Source: Chimonanthus salicifolius
Taxonomy: Eukaryota > Streptophyta > Magnoliopsida > Laurales > Calycanthaceae
DNA length: 64,000 bases
Direction: 5' to 3'
Assembly (NCBI GenBank): GCA_013350335.1
Contig: CM023534.1
Location: 13,240,302 to 13,304,301, forward strand
In this document: positions 10,869 to 24,397 of the stretch, piece after piece
Position numbering within the stretch: position 1 is the stretch's first letter
Layout of the letters: each line of letters starts with the position of its first letter
The notes under the pieces: generated by a model
Databases searched by the model: none
Seen by the model: the letters and a program-made list of their open reading frames with translations, nothing else
Told to the model about the DNA's origin: nothing
Position numbers and translations under genes: made by a program

Positions 10869-13800
10869 TTAGGGTACAAAATCATGCAGTAGATGCAAGG
10901 AACCAAACCCGTGTCTCTGGTTTCCCATATAACCGTATTCCGCAGCATCAGTTCCAACAGGAGCTGCAGAAATGAAGTTGTGCTGAACCCCAGATACAGG
11001 GAGACCTCTGTCACAGTGCTGCAAGCCTAACGTGAGTGATACACCTCCATTACCAAACCTTCCCAGTTCTGCCATCTGGTAAGCCATAAACTTTCCATCC
11101 CCATCAGATTGAATAAGTGCATCTTGAACAAGACTACAGTTATCTGCATTTGAAATCTCGTCCTGTAATTTTATATTTTCATCACTTGTGTCTTCGCTGT
11201 TTGCACCATTTCGGATCTCATGTATCCTCACAGCCATTTCTACATCAGAAGTATGTTCTGATTTCTTTGACTCACAGAGTTGGCTCGTTGGGCATTCAGT
11301 AGCAGATTTCATGCTTTGTAACTCTTCCCTGTCCTTAGACACCTTGATTTCATCCTTTTTTTTAGCTGTGTTCTCAGATAAAGAATTTGAATCCATTTCA
11401 GCATCTCCTACCTCTTCTTTATATATCTCCTCAACCATGGGTTTCCAAAGGCGTACACGTGCATTTATAAACCAGTTTGAAACCTGAAACAAAAGAACGA
11501 ATGGAATTCATAGAGCTTGAGTTTGGGGGAAAACAGCATGTGGCTCCTTGCCATTTCAGAAGCAGACAATTTTATCTTCAGGTTTATAGGATTATCCTCT
11601 AAAGAATTCCTAAAATCAGGAGTGGAACATGGCCGAAAGCATTTTAAGGTTACCTGACTTCTGGTCAAGCCTGTCTGTCTAGACAGCATTATTTTATCCG
11701 AATCTTTTGGATAACTGAGGAAAGGCGAGTGGCACTGGTATTAGAAGATTCTTCATAGAAAATCTTGAAAACATTAGACAAAGAAAAGAATAAGTGATAA
11801 CAAGAGATTTACGGATGAAGAAAGTGCTCAAACAGCCAAGCACGAAGGATCAAAACAGAGCTCTCTGGCAGCCCCCTCTGTGGCCTCCAACCATGCTGTT
11901 GTATTAGACCATTCTGCTGAAATGCCTTATGTTGCCTTAGTTGTTGATCTATGAAGCGAAGGCGAGATATTCCACACCCATTTCCATTTACGCCATCTGG
12001 CTCACCAAGGTTCTTTTTAGTCACTTTGATTTGACCACTGATTGCATCTTGCAAGCAGCGGAAGTGCCGTGAGATTGTTTGCAAGGCAAGTGCTGTGTAT
12101 GGTTTAGCAGCTCCACACCCTGCTATTACATCAAAAGATGACACCACTGTCTGCACCTGATGGTAATACTGCTTGTATCTTCTATCAACCTGTAACAGGT
12201 AAGTAGTTGTAACTTCCATAGTAGATAATAAGCAATATGATTCTTATGTGGTAAATGCTGGACATTTACCTCGTATCAGATACACTGAACTACCAAATAT
12301 GACATCCCTAAAATTTATGTTTTCAATTGAAAATTCATTCTGATAAATATTAACCAAGCACGATTGAAAATCTAAATGGTGTACGTGATTCTGTAGTAAC
12401 ATGTGTTGGCTGATATGATGAAATTCTCAAAATGATTCTTTATTAATGATGCAAATTTTATATACCAAACAATCCCAGCACCCGGAAATTGCCACAGTGA
12501 CCCAGTTGTTCACTGAAAATCATTTCAAGGTAAATTTTCAAGTTAGTTTTCCCTGACAGAATAGGTAACCAGTTGAGAATCGAGTACATTTAGAAATTCC
12601 CTAGATAAATCTGGGGATGAGGGGTCAAATGGTTCTCAGGATGGGCCCCACAAGGCAAAGACAGCAAGAAATTCCATGAGGACAAATAAGCAAGTGATCA
12701 TTGGCCTACACTTTTAGAAAGAGAGAGATCAAATCTTGTACTGCAAAAACGGTTGTTAACCCACCCTGCATGTAGTGCCCTTACTTGTGCATGTTTCTAG
12801 GTACAGAAGGGTGGTTTTCAGGAACACCTACCCACCTTGTATGCATGTTCCCTGTACTTGTGCATGTTTGTAGGTACAACAGGGTGGCTTTCAGGAACAC
12901 CTCATAGTGATGCTTGTGTAAGAATGGCATACCATGGTTACATCATGGATCAAAATCACCTTGATGATCACAATATCCCAATGAGAGGCCTCAAAAATAA
13001 ATAGCTATAATAATTTAGTTCAAGTGTTCAAATGGCATACTCTTGATTCAGTAGAAAAGGAACTTCAGATATGGCTTTATTATTGAGAGGAGGAATGGGT
13101 TTGCATGCAGTTGATTTGGTAGTAATTAGAGAAAAATACATCTATGTACATGTACAGAAGGGCAGTCATGAGTATAAGAACAGCTTACGCAGAGAATGCT
13201 AAGTATCCAGTTGGAGATGGATACAATATCCCGTTTTGCCTAGTTAATGGAGTACTTTACAGATAAATAGGATGAAGTTTTTTAATTCTGTTGTTTGCAA
13301 AGATTTGGTGCCAATCTTCTAGACAAGAACGCAAGTAAATGATAAGCTAGAACGATGGAGAAATGTTTGAGGAAATCTATGTTTCCTTTGATTAAACACA
13401 ATCATTCTTTCTTGCAGATCTGTGGGAAATTTGAAGCCCCATGGAGATATGGTAGTCACGTCTTACAAAAGCTCAACACTCCCATCTCAACACCCATAAT
13501 TTTTCAATATACTATATGTTCTTCCTCTATTAATATTTATCCTTTTAAAAATATTTATTTCCTCTGCTATTCCAATTAAAAACCAATCCTTGTAAGCCTT
13601 ACTGTTAGCATTAATCAGCATGGCCTTGTAGCCAAAGAGCTGAGTGGGACATTGGATGAAGATGTTCATAGAGATTGGAAAGTGGTAGTTTTCCTCAATT
13701 AAAATATGTGTGGGTATGCACCTACGCATGTGCATGTGTCCACAACAATGATGTGGGACCACATAGATGGATGGCATGCACTTAGACAGGTTCCATTGAA

Positions 13801-16800
13801 AGGTCTATGAAATAATGTGACCTACAAAAATCAACTTGATTGAATTCATTTCTTTATGGTCTTCAGCACCCCAAGATCAACATGAAAAGGAATAGAAACC
13901 TAGGATTGTAATCCCATGTATGGACACATGTACTTTAAGTCCAGTATTTTGCATCATATCCCAAAGTCAAGAGGTCACAAATGGTTCTCAATCAATCCAA
14001 GTATAGAAAAAAGTTAAAAGTTGAGGAAGAATCGCGCAAAGAGGATGCTGCGATGTTCAATGGGTAAAATGTATTAGTGCAAATGATTTATCCCAAATTC
14101 AAATTCAAGGCTTCTGACTTCGCCCAAGTGGATTTGACCAAGACTGTACCAATGACCAAGACTGCACCAATTGGCAGGGCCGGCCCTGGCTTTAGGCCAA
14201 CTAAACCGCCGCCTAGGGCCCCCCAATGTGACCAATGGGCTGTAGGGCCCCCATTTGCACTGCTCTCAGGGCCCCCACCAATGCACTGCGTCTAGGGCCC
14301 CTGAGATTTCAAGGCCGGTACTGTCAATTGGTAATCATGGCCTAGATCTACTGAAGGAGACAATCTGCTGAGGTTTGACAAAGACTACACAGAAAAATGG
14401 GGCGAATGAATCAAAGACCAAGGAACCCTTGACATGATCAAATTGATGATCACAACAATCAGTGAGATGCCAAGAAAGAGGAATTAGAATCATGTGTGAA
14501 GCTCTACCCATAAGTATCTAAATTGTCTAATTATATTGAATTTTTTTCTCAAGGAGGATATGAGAATTGCGATCATTCTCATTTCAAGTTAAGAAGCAAT
14601 TATTTATATTGATGTGTCTAAACCACCAATCTACAACATGGGCCCAATTGAAGAGAGATATCTAATTGAATTGCCACCAGTTTCTAATGTTCCATCATTT
14701 CAAGAGGATTTTAAGCAATGAAACATACTGTGGTGATCATTAATGCCAAAGACACATTAAGCATGTGGTGATCAATCTTGGAAGCACTTTAGTTTCATCT
14801 GCTATAGTCAAATGAGTTGCACCAATTCATAGACCTCAAGGAAGATTCACAGGCTCCAAGGAGGACTTCTAATTTAGCCATCCATCACAAAATATGATGC
14901 AACTTATGAAAGCAATGGACAAATTCAAGTTTGAAAGAGGAGACTAAAGATGGAAGCTCAAGGTTAGGTTTTCTCCAACAATGGGAAAATGATGCAGATG
15001 CTACTGTACTCCATAGTCCATACATATGGGGCTCATAGTCCACTAGGATTTTAAGATCAATTAGATTTAGAGTATATTTAAGCATATTTCGTCGTTCTAA
15101 ATAAGGAATTAAGGATCATATTTCAGATGTAAAACAATGTCCAAACTATATGAAATGGGATCATGCATAAGTTATTGAATTACCTTTCTAACAAGCCCAA
15201 GTAGGGCAAACAGAGAAATTACAATAATGCAATAATAGAAAGGTTAAGCACTATATCTAAGATATCACATCCCAATTAACCAGGAATCTCTCTATCTTAG
15301 AACCATTGAAAGCATTAGAAGCCAAATCCCATTGAACAATGCTTGACTAATCTGGTACTTCACTGCTTCCTTAGATGATCCTTTGTCCTCCAAAATCTTC
15401 CTATTGCAGGATCTTTTCTTGATTATTTTATTATTACGATTTGATGGCTGTTAAAAACATTATTATGCTTGCTGTTCGGAACAATTTTACGATAGGACAT
15501 GGGAGCCTTCCGATTAAATTGGTACTTGGGTTTTTTTAGGTTTTTTTTTTTTTTTTTTTTGCAGTGAGTGTGGATGTGGTGGTATTCCCTACAATCTAAA
15601 TGCATAATGGCTTTCGAAAGTAGCAATACTCACTCGAGATAAAAATCTTAATCTTTTGAAAAGAAAAAAGGAAAAATACCAGGAACATTTTCATTGTTTT
15701 AAATTTCTTGAAAATAAACAACCAAAATCTTGTTTATTTCTTAAATGTAATTATTGTCTTGCTAAAGAACTTGAGGTTCATGTTGTTGCATCCAACTTTC
15801 CTATTTTACAATAAAATCTTCATTATCACGACCATCAACCATTTCATATCTCGTTGGCTTTTTGAGTTCTACATTTCCATTCTACCTTGTTAAAAATCAT
15901 ATCCTCAATCACTCTATAAACTACCATGTCCTTTTTCACCTCAGCAATCAAAGTCTTCAACCACCCCAAACCCCCACACACTTTTCTCCCCTTCCCTCTT
16001 CCCTCTTCCTCCTAGTGCCTTCCACTTTCAATAAAATAATAATGCTTGAAAGGGAAAAACATTATACAGAGACAGCAAAAAAGGAGAAAAATCCAATTTA
16101 CAAAGAATTTTTTTTCCGAAGAAAGATAAGAAGCCAAAGAGGGAATAAATTAAAATTCATTAAAAATGCAGAAAACGAAATATGCATTTCAAGGGAAGAT
16201 ATAGATGATATGGACGAAAGAATCTGAAACAAGTTGTAGAAGTTGAGAAACTGATAATATTAATTACAATGTCAGAGACAAGCAGAAGAGATGAACCAAG
16301 TTCTGCTGATTAGTTAAGACGGTTAATGCAACTAAGAAATACAGTCATCCACCATGACCTAATTCATCAAACTTAGACAAAGAAGTGTTCCAGATTTGTG
16401 AAACCTTTTCTATGTGATCAAAATAAAACCAACAATTGGGTAGAGAGCTGCCTAGCCCCCAATTGACTAGAGAATGATCCAATGATATCATGTTTAATAT
16501 TTTGATTAAATGTGTGCAACAGCTAAGGATACAATTTCATAAATGAAGCTTCTAAAGAACAGGAAAAGAGAAGGAATATACTTTCACTAGCAACATGAGG
16601 AAAAACAGAAATATAATGGCTGCAATCCGCAACATCAGCATGCTAAAATAGTACAGCTCAAATGGTGTATGGATGAGTTTTCAAATGCACATCACCATTT
16701 TCACCTTACACATTGCAGACTAAGTTGCATGCATATGGGTGCGAGTGTTAGTGTCTGACATGGGTGCAAGGTGTTAGACTCGGCCACCAAAAAAAAGGCA

Positions 16801-19310
16801 TGAGACACAGCATCATATTTCTATTAAATTTAAATCTGAATTCATTTTAAATAAAAATAAGGTGTAAAAATAAAAATAAATACATAGAAAATACTGTACT
16901 AGTTTTACTCTAAACAATTAAATGATGTATGTATCGATATTTTAATTAGGTTTTACGAGGAGAAAGGTGTTACAAGATTTTAGTCATCTTATAAAACAAT
17001 GTTAAAAAAGTACTAGAATCCATGAAGAATGAGTGCAAGCGCCCAACATAGGTGGAAGTGTCTTACATGGGTACGTCACACATCTTCAAGAGTCCATGGA
17101 ACATAGATGATAATTTTAGGATAGTCACTAAAAACAGAAAGAAAGAGATTTTGTGCAGTTTTTTTTTTAAAAAAAAGAGTCAAACTAACTAATTTTGGTT
17201 GTCTATCGAGAGCCCAACTCGAATGAAATGATTGACCATAAATAACCAACACAAGACTCTTAGGTAAACAGATACACACAAAAGAATTCAACCAATCCAC
17301 TAATTCCAACCATAAGTTCCAAACCAGGACTAGGACCTGGACTCAGTCAATTAATAGGTTGGATCAACTAGGAGACTTAGTGGGTCAACCAGGTGGATGA
17401 GATCACATTTTTTATTTTTTTTTTTTTTTTGACCAGGACTTAGTCAATTATCGGGTTGGCCCAACCAGGTGACTTGGTGAGTTAATTTGGGTGAGCTGGT
17501 CCAATTTTATACAATCATCTCTACTAGTTTATCTTACGGAAATTATTATTGAAAGATATATAATTAATAAATCACCAAAATGAAAGCATTCTTCATGAAT
17601 AATTCTAAAGCCTCTTACAATATTACTAAAGTATAATCATACGTCAAATATTATCTATAATTGCACGCTAATCACTCAAAAAGTTTAACATTCTGACAAA
17701 ATAACAATTCATTATTTTATTTGAAAACCTAATCTAGTCAATGAAGTTATTCAATCAAGTCTACTAGTAACTTGACATAACACAATTCCACTTAATTTGA
17801 CCCATCAAGTGACTAGGTATATAGTTGGGTTGTGCTGACCTGTCAAGCCAACCAACAACTCAGCCCAGTGAGTTCAAAATTCGGTCCACCCAATAACCAT
17901 GTTTTTTACTGGGTTGGGTCAACTCAGCAGATCAACCAGAAACTCAGTTCAATCAAAAACCTATAATTCCAACAAGCAACAGTAAGATGATGAAACAATA
18001 AAACAGAAAGAAGATGATGCACAAACTGCTATTGTGCAGTTATAAGTATGTGGACTGAATATTATGACAGATGTAACATTATTAACTTATAATGCCATGA
18101 AAGAGATTTTCAGTGTATTACTACAGACAATCACACAACACCAAAACTATCATGGAAATGGAATATCAGCTTACGTCATCCAGCATTTCGAAGAGTTTCG
18201 TCATCTTGTTCTGTAAATCCTGTCTTTCAGCTGGAGAGACCTCACTGGTTGAGTTGGATGTCGAATCCAGGGGAATTTGGAGGCCTCCCATCTGATGGAG
18301 GCAATTCACCATCCTTTAATCCTCCATCAGACTCTTTGGAACATGATATACCATCAGACATATAGAAGCTTTGATGTTTCTCTGAATCTTGCTTTGAAGC
18401 TGTCCGAACATTTACAACTTCATATAAAAGCTGTTTTGCTGCCATTAGGTATTTGCAGTTAGGAATGTTGCTTGAAAGACCCAACAAGCCACAGGGAGTG
18501 GCATCATGATGTAGGTTCTTAAGAGTAGTTGAACATTGAAGGTTGCTTCCCAACAAGTCCCCTTTTATTGCATGATCACTGCCGAAATGATCAGGTGAGA
18601 ACTTGGTAGTTTTCAATTGCTTGCTGTATAATCCGTCATCTCTACATGAGCCATCATCTCCTGAAGTCGATAGATGAGGACTCAAGAAAGAGATGCCTGC
18701 ATTTGCATGCTCGCGGTACCGGAATGAAGGAACTGAGGTGGTTGATGGGACTTGTGTGCTGAGACTAAGAGATAAACCTTGCCCCATGAATGGCTGAAAC
18801 ATTTGAACCCTGTGACTGCAAGCTCTGTCCACTCTGCAAGATGCCCAATTGCATCCGAAAATCCTTTAATGGTTCCTCAGTAACAGAATGGTGTGCTAGT
18901 TCGATCATGTTGTTATTTATCTGCCAGCTAATTGTGTGCATGCTTGTTGGTGTCTTTGTTGGCTGCACGAGCAACACCTCATTTCTCCCATCCCTCCAAA
19001 CACCAAATTCCTGTTCTTCAAGGCGTGGAGAGATTGGGCCCAACGGAACTCCTTGATGCAGTGTAGTTGATTCTGATTGCTCTGCAGACAAATCATGCAA
19101 AAGCATGGCAGTAGTGATAGGAAGCTCAACATGCTTCTGCTGAGGTTGAGAATTGCCTGGCAAGTCATATGGATATGACCTGGCACATGAATAGTTCAGA
19201 CATACCATATTACTAGATGATTCTGGATATGGAGCAACTGCAGAATCTCCTAGATAAACGGTTGGCATGACGGCTCTTTGATTACTTGTACTGGAGTAGG
19301 AAGTAGCCAT
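10869..19310 (-). CDS. BEL1-like (TALE) homeodomain transcription factor
   Basis: Exons are 19310-18175, 12189-11813, 11714-11654 and 11483-10869, all with GT-AG introns in consistent phase; the third is the 61-bp exon usual in BELL genes. The product is about 728 residues. In order: a SKY-type motif [12 protein letters not shown] (about 178) and [14 protein letters not shown] (about 285); the BELL domain starting [12 protein letters not shown] (about 379); a TALE homeodomain (about 479-540) with the PYP insertion and [12 protein letters not shown]; an acidic tail; and the ZIBEL-type motif VSLTLGL (about 670). These nuclear proteins bind DNA as heterodimers with KNOX partners in meristem and organ patterning. 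The start ATG at 19310 begins MATSYSS. Two single-base insertions near 18790 and 18270-18300 break exon 1, although the downstream motif [11 protein letters not shown] is intact. The BLH subgroup was not resolved. Confidence 0.92.
12782..12905. repeat. Two-copy 73-bp tandem duplication
   Basis: The segment starting TACTTGTGCATGTTT and ending CAGGAACACCT occurs at 12782 and again at 12855, with few mismatches. It lies in the BEL1-like intron. Confidence 0.7.
14175..14323. mobile_element. hAT-type MITE family B, copy 1
   Basis: The 149-bp element starts CAGGGCCGGCCCTG and ends AAGGCCGGTACTG, giving GGCCGG inverted termini. It is flanked by CCAATTGG at 14167-14174 and TCAATTGG at 14324-14331 (7 of 8). 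The interior has repeated GGGCCCCC blocks. The copy at 41.7 kb shares both termini and interior. It is non-coding and far more GC-rich than its surroundings. Confidence 0.8.
14890..15190. mobile_element. LTR-like fragment in the BEL1-like intron
   Basis: Near 15130-15190 the text follows that at 62880-62960: a run around ACAATGTCCAAA, ATATGAAATGGGATC and CTTTCTAACAAGCCCAA. The 62.9-kb copy lies just upstream of a Ty3/gypsy-like PBS, so this is probably a fragment of the same LTR family. Borders are not defined. Confidence 0.4.
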
Positions 19311-21120
19311 TTCAATCCTCCTATGTCTCTGGAACCAAAGCTTCCCTTCCTCCAATTGGGGAATGAATTATTAACCTACTAAAGAAGCCTTGGAAAGTAA
19401 CAGCCTCATAGCCTGCTAGCACATTAGAATCCAGCATATCTGAATGTTTCCCTGTGAAGAAATTCATTGTTTGCAAAAACCATCGACACAAAAGGGTAAG
19501 TAAACAGGACAAACACATCGAATAACTCAAGAAAATGAAACACCAAAGATGTTTGACATTGCTTAAAAATCATGGAGATTGAAAAGGGCAGAGAAAGACC
19601 CAAAATAAATACTTATTTGAATGTTTTTTACCTCTCAAAAAAAGGACCCAAAATAAATACAAGAAGAAGCTCATTGAAATATAACACTCATCAGATTAAA
19701 ATTGTCGCACCAAATAAACTAGTAAGACTTTTGTTGGACAGTGAAATAAATGAAACTAACAGTTGATCAATGGTAATTGTGTGGATTCACAAATAATAGA
19801 AACAACTCCATTTGGCACTTTAGTTTCAGGCCTTTACCTGAAGGAGTAAAGGACATAATATTAGACATTGGACCAATTTAATCTTCATTCTAAAACAGGA
19901 TTTTCCAAAGAAAAATACGCAAGTGCAATCGTCATCACCATCAGCCACTTTCCCATCAATAAATGGATGTGAATGCCACCATCTCAACTGACAATTTCAT
20001 GATCCCTTCTATGTTAAAAAAAATACCACTGTCAAAATAAGAGATGTTCAGTTTCTGCATGGACGATTATTGTCATGTAGGAACTTGGTTTATGAGCATG
20101 ATGAACTGTCTCCAGCATTTCATGCAAAGACTAAATTTATTTAAAAATCAGTGGTGGTGGTCGCAAACAGAAATGATTGCTGGTTCCCTGAAGATTTTAA
20201 GCATGTAAGGAAATACCAAATGATTCTTATGAAAAGAGAACAAGCAAAGACAATCATTGAGAAAACAACCACACCTCTAATTGTTTTCCATCATTGCAAT
20301 TGGATAACAAACAGATATTCCATCAATAAACCCAAAACCTTTTCAATGCACAAAAGGCTACAAAAGCAACAAAGATTCCTTAATCTGATGAGGCCAAAAA
20401 AGGGAAGGAAAAAAGAAAGAAAAAGAAAAACTCCACACCTTAAAGAACAGTGAGTGGCAAGCAATTAAAAATTCAAAGTCGAAATGGGAAAAATGATAAT
20501 CATAATGAAGGATAACAACAAAAATAATAAGAGGAGAAACAGAAGCCTGAACGGTAAAAAACTTAAAAAGACAAGCAAAATGGAAAAAAAAATAAAAAAA
20601 AACTTCCTCAGAAACCAAACAGCCCCTCGAACGAAGATGTCCAAATTTCATATATTTCCTACCACAACAAAAATTTGAATAAAAGGGAAAAAAAGCAACC
20701 CTATTCACCCAACACTACATAATCTCATCTAAACAGCGTAACATTAAAAATTTATTTTTTTAAGCAAAGGAAGAGGGGAAAAACAGGAGTTCTCTTTCTT
20801 CGTCCGAAGGTGACAGTAGTAAAAAGAAAGATACGCAATACCTTACAGAAACAGCCATTGTATCCGTCGTGGAGCGCAAGAAAGCTCCAATTCGCAGCAG
20901 ATCCCAGTAAGAATCCTCCCAAAACGGAGATAAACTGATTCAGAAATCCGAAAAAGCCCCCCTTTTCATCGCATCGAGCAAATAAAACATTAAAAAAATA
21001 AAACAAGTTTTGTATGATATAAAAAATTAAAGCCTCTGATGGATGATAATAATATAATAATCACTAATTCACTATTATAGGATCTCCATCGTATGTCAGT
21101 TTCTGTCCATCCATCCATCA
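19311..21120 (-). other. Probable 5' UTR and 5' UTR intron of the BEL1-like gene
   Basis: On the minus strand a good acceptor (TTTCTTCACAG, about 19453) precedes the start codon by about 140 bases. A possible donor (GTAAG|GTATTG, about 20840) lies upstream of it. This would make a 5' leader intron of about 1.4 kb, as is common in BLH genes. No transcript evidence is available, so this is an inference. No other gene was seen in the interval. Confidence 0.4.
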
Positions 21121-21169
21121 TCAGAAAGAAGACCCAAACATTCCATCCTTGCACGTGAAAACCCAAACC

Positions 21170-21345
21170 ATGAAATCGTTGCCCCCTCCCCCGAGCGAGA
21201 GCGCTCCCGAGAGAGAGAGACAGAGAGAGAATGAAGTCACTTTTCTTTTTCTCAGACTGTCTCTACAGAGAGAGAATGAAGTCACTTTTCTTTTTCTCAG
21301 ACTGTCTCTTTCTCTCTTTTCCTTTCGTTTCTCAGTTCTGTTTGG
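21170..21345 (-). promoter_or_regulatory. CT-rich leader/promoter segment with 45-bp tandem duplication
   Basis: On the minus strand this is a CT-repeat-rich block of the kind found at plant core promoters and 5' leaders. CAGAGAGAGAATGAAGTCAC on the plus strand starts at 21221 and again at 21266, an exact 45-bp tandem duplication. Its position upstream of the BEL1-like gene suggests that it is that gene's leader or proximal promoter. Confidence 0.45.
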
Positions 21346-21649
21346 GATCTTAATTATTTTTTCCCCTTCTGCTTGTGCTGCTGTTTTCGTTGTTGTTAAA
21401 GCGTTCAATCTCCTAACCACCATTAGGTAGACCTAAACTCCATTAGAGAGTTAGATCCCTCTCTCTATCAGAATTCCTTTCCAAGTCGCTAATGTTGTCG
21501 GAATAAATCATCTTCGATGTAATAAATGGTAACTTCAACCCGAGGGAGTTAATCCCAATTAATTTGGGAATATGATCTCTAAGAAGTTTGAGTTCAAATA
21601 ATGGGAGCTCCAATAAAAATTTGATTTTTATGGAAATATATATAGAAAA

Positions 21650-22010
21650 AGGTCTCATCCATTTATCCAATGTGTGCAGATAGAGGATTTTTACACACCT
21701 TAGTAGATTAGTCAGATGCATGTTTGGACACCTCCAAACCTCAAAAAAATAAATAGAAACTTACTTAGAATTTACTTATATTCAGAAGATCTGATTGAAG
21801 TTGAAAAGTTTTATTTACTTAGATAGAATAAAGTCCCATCGATTTATCCAATATGTGTGGATAGAGGATTTTCACACACTTTATCGACCCAGTAAGATAG
21901 ACACTTAGACACCTTTGGACCTCCAAAAGATAAATGGAAACTTGCTCCGAATTTACTTACATTTAGAAGAGCTGATTGAAGTTGAAAAGTTTCATTTACT
22001 GAGTTTTACA
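21650..22010. repeat. Two-copy 181-bp tandem duplication
   Basis: ATTTATCCAA occurs at 21661 and 21842, and CTGATTGAAGTTGAAAAG at 21791 and 21972, both 181 bp apart and with similar text between. This is a diverged head-to-tail duplication with no coding capacity. Confidence 0.75.
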
Positions 22011-24032
22011 TGTTGGCAATAGTAGGAAAAAATAAAAATATATTATAAACTATAATATAAAAAAAAAAACTCTCTTATTTAATACATCTATCATTTGTTT
22101 TATTTTATATTATTATATAATATAATTTATTAGGAGTATAACTTGGATGGAGGATATCAACTCAATCAAATTAATAAGTTGAGTATTTCAGCTTAAAATT
22201 CATTCAAACAATTTAAAAAAAATTCAATTTGATCCAGTAAATTAATTTGAGCTTAATTAAGTCAGATTGAGTTGAGTTCCTAGTTACCAATTTTGGATGG
22301 AAGATAATTTTCAGTCCTTATTTGCATCAAAATAACTAGTTGAAATTTGAATTTTTCAAAATTATTTAAAAATATTGGTCACAATTTTCAAAAAATATGG
22401 TTTCGATCCAAAAGCCTTTTTTGCTGATATTTCATATTTTGGCTGAAATTTGCAATTGAGGTCAAGTTCTAAAAATGGATTGCTCGAATTTGAATTAATT
22501 TGAGTTAAAATAATAAAATCTAGAATATTTGTATGTATTAGACTGATTTGAGTTGTTAACTACTAATGAACCATGTCAAAACATTATCACATTTTTTTCC
22601 TCATTTTTTTTAGAATTTTTGGTATTAATTTTTAATAAAAAATTAAATTATCGATTTTGTAATATTTAAAAAATATTTGAATATTTAAATGATCATACCT
22701 AATGATACAATTATATATTCCTAAATTTTAAAATTTTCTTGATTTTCGGTAAAATTTTCAAAAAAAAATAAAAAATAAAATAAAATAAAAAATAGAAGAG
22801 AAAGAAAGCATAACGGCCAATTTCTCGCCGCAACGGCCGCAACGGCACATCATTGCGGCAGACCATTTTTTAACGCCAGAGTTAAAGTTAGTCAACTACT
22901 TTGTTAAAGAGTTTAATATACTGAAGCAATAACCCTTTTCTGGATGGGTTTGAAACATCGGATTAGATTGCCAAACTAGGTTAGGACTTAGGAATTGCCA
23001 ATCATAATTGAAATGTTCAAATACAGATTAAATTTGACATAATTTGTAATTTACAGATTTTTATAATATAAAAAGGAGCCTTGGATCTATACTTAAAATT
23101 TGATATATTGGGTTTTTAAGCAAATATACAAATGCTAAAGGTTTATTTATAAAAAAAAAAACTCTTTTTTCTTTTAAATAACATGAGTATCTCCCTTTCA
23201 CATTCTAAATGAGATTAATTACTTTTTATTTTTTGGATAACATAAATATCTCCACTCGACATTAGAGGTGAGACTAATTCATAAGATACAAAGACAGTGA
23301 GAGGAAATTCTTTATATTTTTTATTTTTTTTATTTCTCGTACGAGAAAAGTAGAAAAGAAGAGGAGAATTCAACTCTCCTCCACTAAATTTGGGAGAAGA
23401 AGATGATTAGTTTAAAGCTATTTTGATTTCTTTTAAATTTCAAAATTATTTTTGTTATCTTGCATTTTCGTTTTCCTTTTTCTTTTAATTGGATATTGAT
23501 ATTTACAGATTGATTGCACAAATGAAATAGAGCCTTGGCTATACGATGATTTACCTTTGAAATATGGGTTTGGATCTATGGTTCCTTTCCTTTCAACAAT
23601 CAATCTATAAAATTTAATATTCAATCCAAATAAAAAGAAAAATGAAAAGATAAGGTAACAAAAGAAATTTAAAAACTTAAAGAAATGAAAATTAGCTTCA
23701 TCTCACTAAATTCTCCTCTATTTGCTCTTCTCCTTTTTATTGTTCAAATGAAAAGAATCCTCACTTTTCTCTCACACCATTTCAAAATCTATACATAAAA
23801 CCCCTAATACAAAATTTTTAAGAAAAATATTATTTGACTATCATTATGTTCTTAGTTTGTGATTTAAATGTAATAATATAATTCAAAATTTATTATATTA
23901 TAAACCCCATATTACCTTGTGACATAAAATTTTGTATGTAACTCATCTAAAAGATGAAAAATCAATTGACTGGATAGCATTTTCTTAATATGTCAATTTT
24001 TATATTTTTTTTAAAAATAGTATAATACTATA
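22011..24032. other. AT-rich intergenic DNA
   Basis: No gene was recognised in this very AT-rich stretch. Two similar segments near 23175 and 23240 (ATAACATGAGTATCTCC and ATAACATAAATATCTCC) suggest a small diverged duplication. The palindrome CTCGTACGAG lies near 23336. Confidence 0.45.
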
Positions 24033-24040
24033 ATGCAGTA

Positions 24041-24279
24041 CAGGGGTACAAATATCGGCCGATACATATCGTATCGGCCGATATGTATCGGTTTTGAAGG
24101 AGTGCAAATCGGCCGATATATATCGTTATCGGCCGATATTCACCTTCTCAGTCGATATATCGGCCGTATCATATCGGTCGATATTGGCTGGAGAGAGAAA
24201 AATATCAGCCTATAACGATATATCGGTCGACATATCAGATCGGCCGATATATTAGCCAATAACGATATTTAAATCCCTG
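24041..24279. mobile_element. hAT-type MITE family A, copy 3 (best-preserved)
   Basis: The 239-bp element starts CAGGGGTACAAATATCGG and ends CGATATTTAAATCCCTG, a clear terminal inverted repeat. It is flanked by a perfect 8-bp duplication, ATGCAGTA, at 24033-24040 and 24280-24287. The perfect palindrome ATCGGCCGAT occurs five times, alongside ATCGGTCGA variants. It is non-coding. TIR and TSD together support the hAT superfamily. Confidence 0.9.
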
Positions 24280-24397
24280 ATGCAGTAGACAAAAATAGCA
24301 TTATAATGGCACACATTTAAATTTATATAATATATATAGGAAGATGAACATTTTAAAATTATGTTTTCCATTTTTTTAGTTTTCCTTATATATTTTA

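Larger units (their letters stand above)
12190..18174 (-). other. 5,985-bp first intron of the BEL1-like gene
   Basis: The donor GAC|GTAAGC is at 18175/18174 and the acceptor TTACAG|GTTGAT at 12190/12189. The intron separates the N-terminal SKY region from the BELL domain. It contains a 73-bp tandem duplication (about 12782-12905), a family B MITE (14175-14323), a stretch near 15090-15190 that matches the LTR-like sequence at about 62860-62960, and GGTTGACCCAAC-type inverted fragments around 17330-17960. No other gene was found in it. Confidence 0.85.

Noticed and set aside
17330..17960. Foldback element in the BEL1-like intron (GGTTGGATCAACTAGG-type words in both orientations)
   Set aside because: The words are similar but the arms could not be aligned over a useful length and no TSD was found.
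18790..19186. Frames overlapping the BEL1-like first exon on both strands
   Set aside because: They are alternative-frame shadows of exon 1; only the frame with the SKY motifs is supported.
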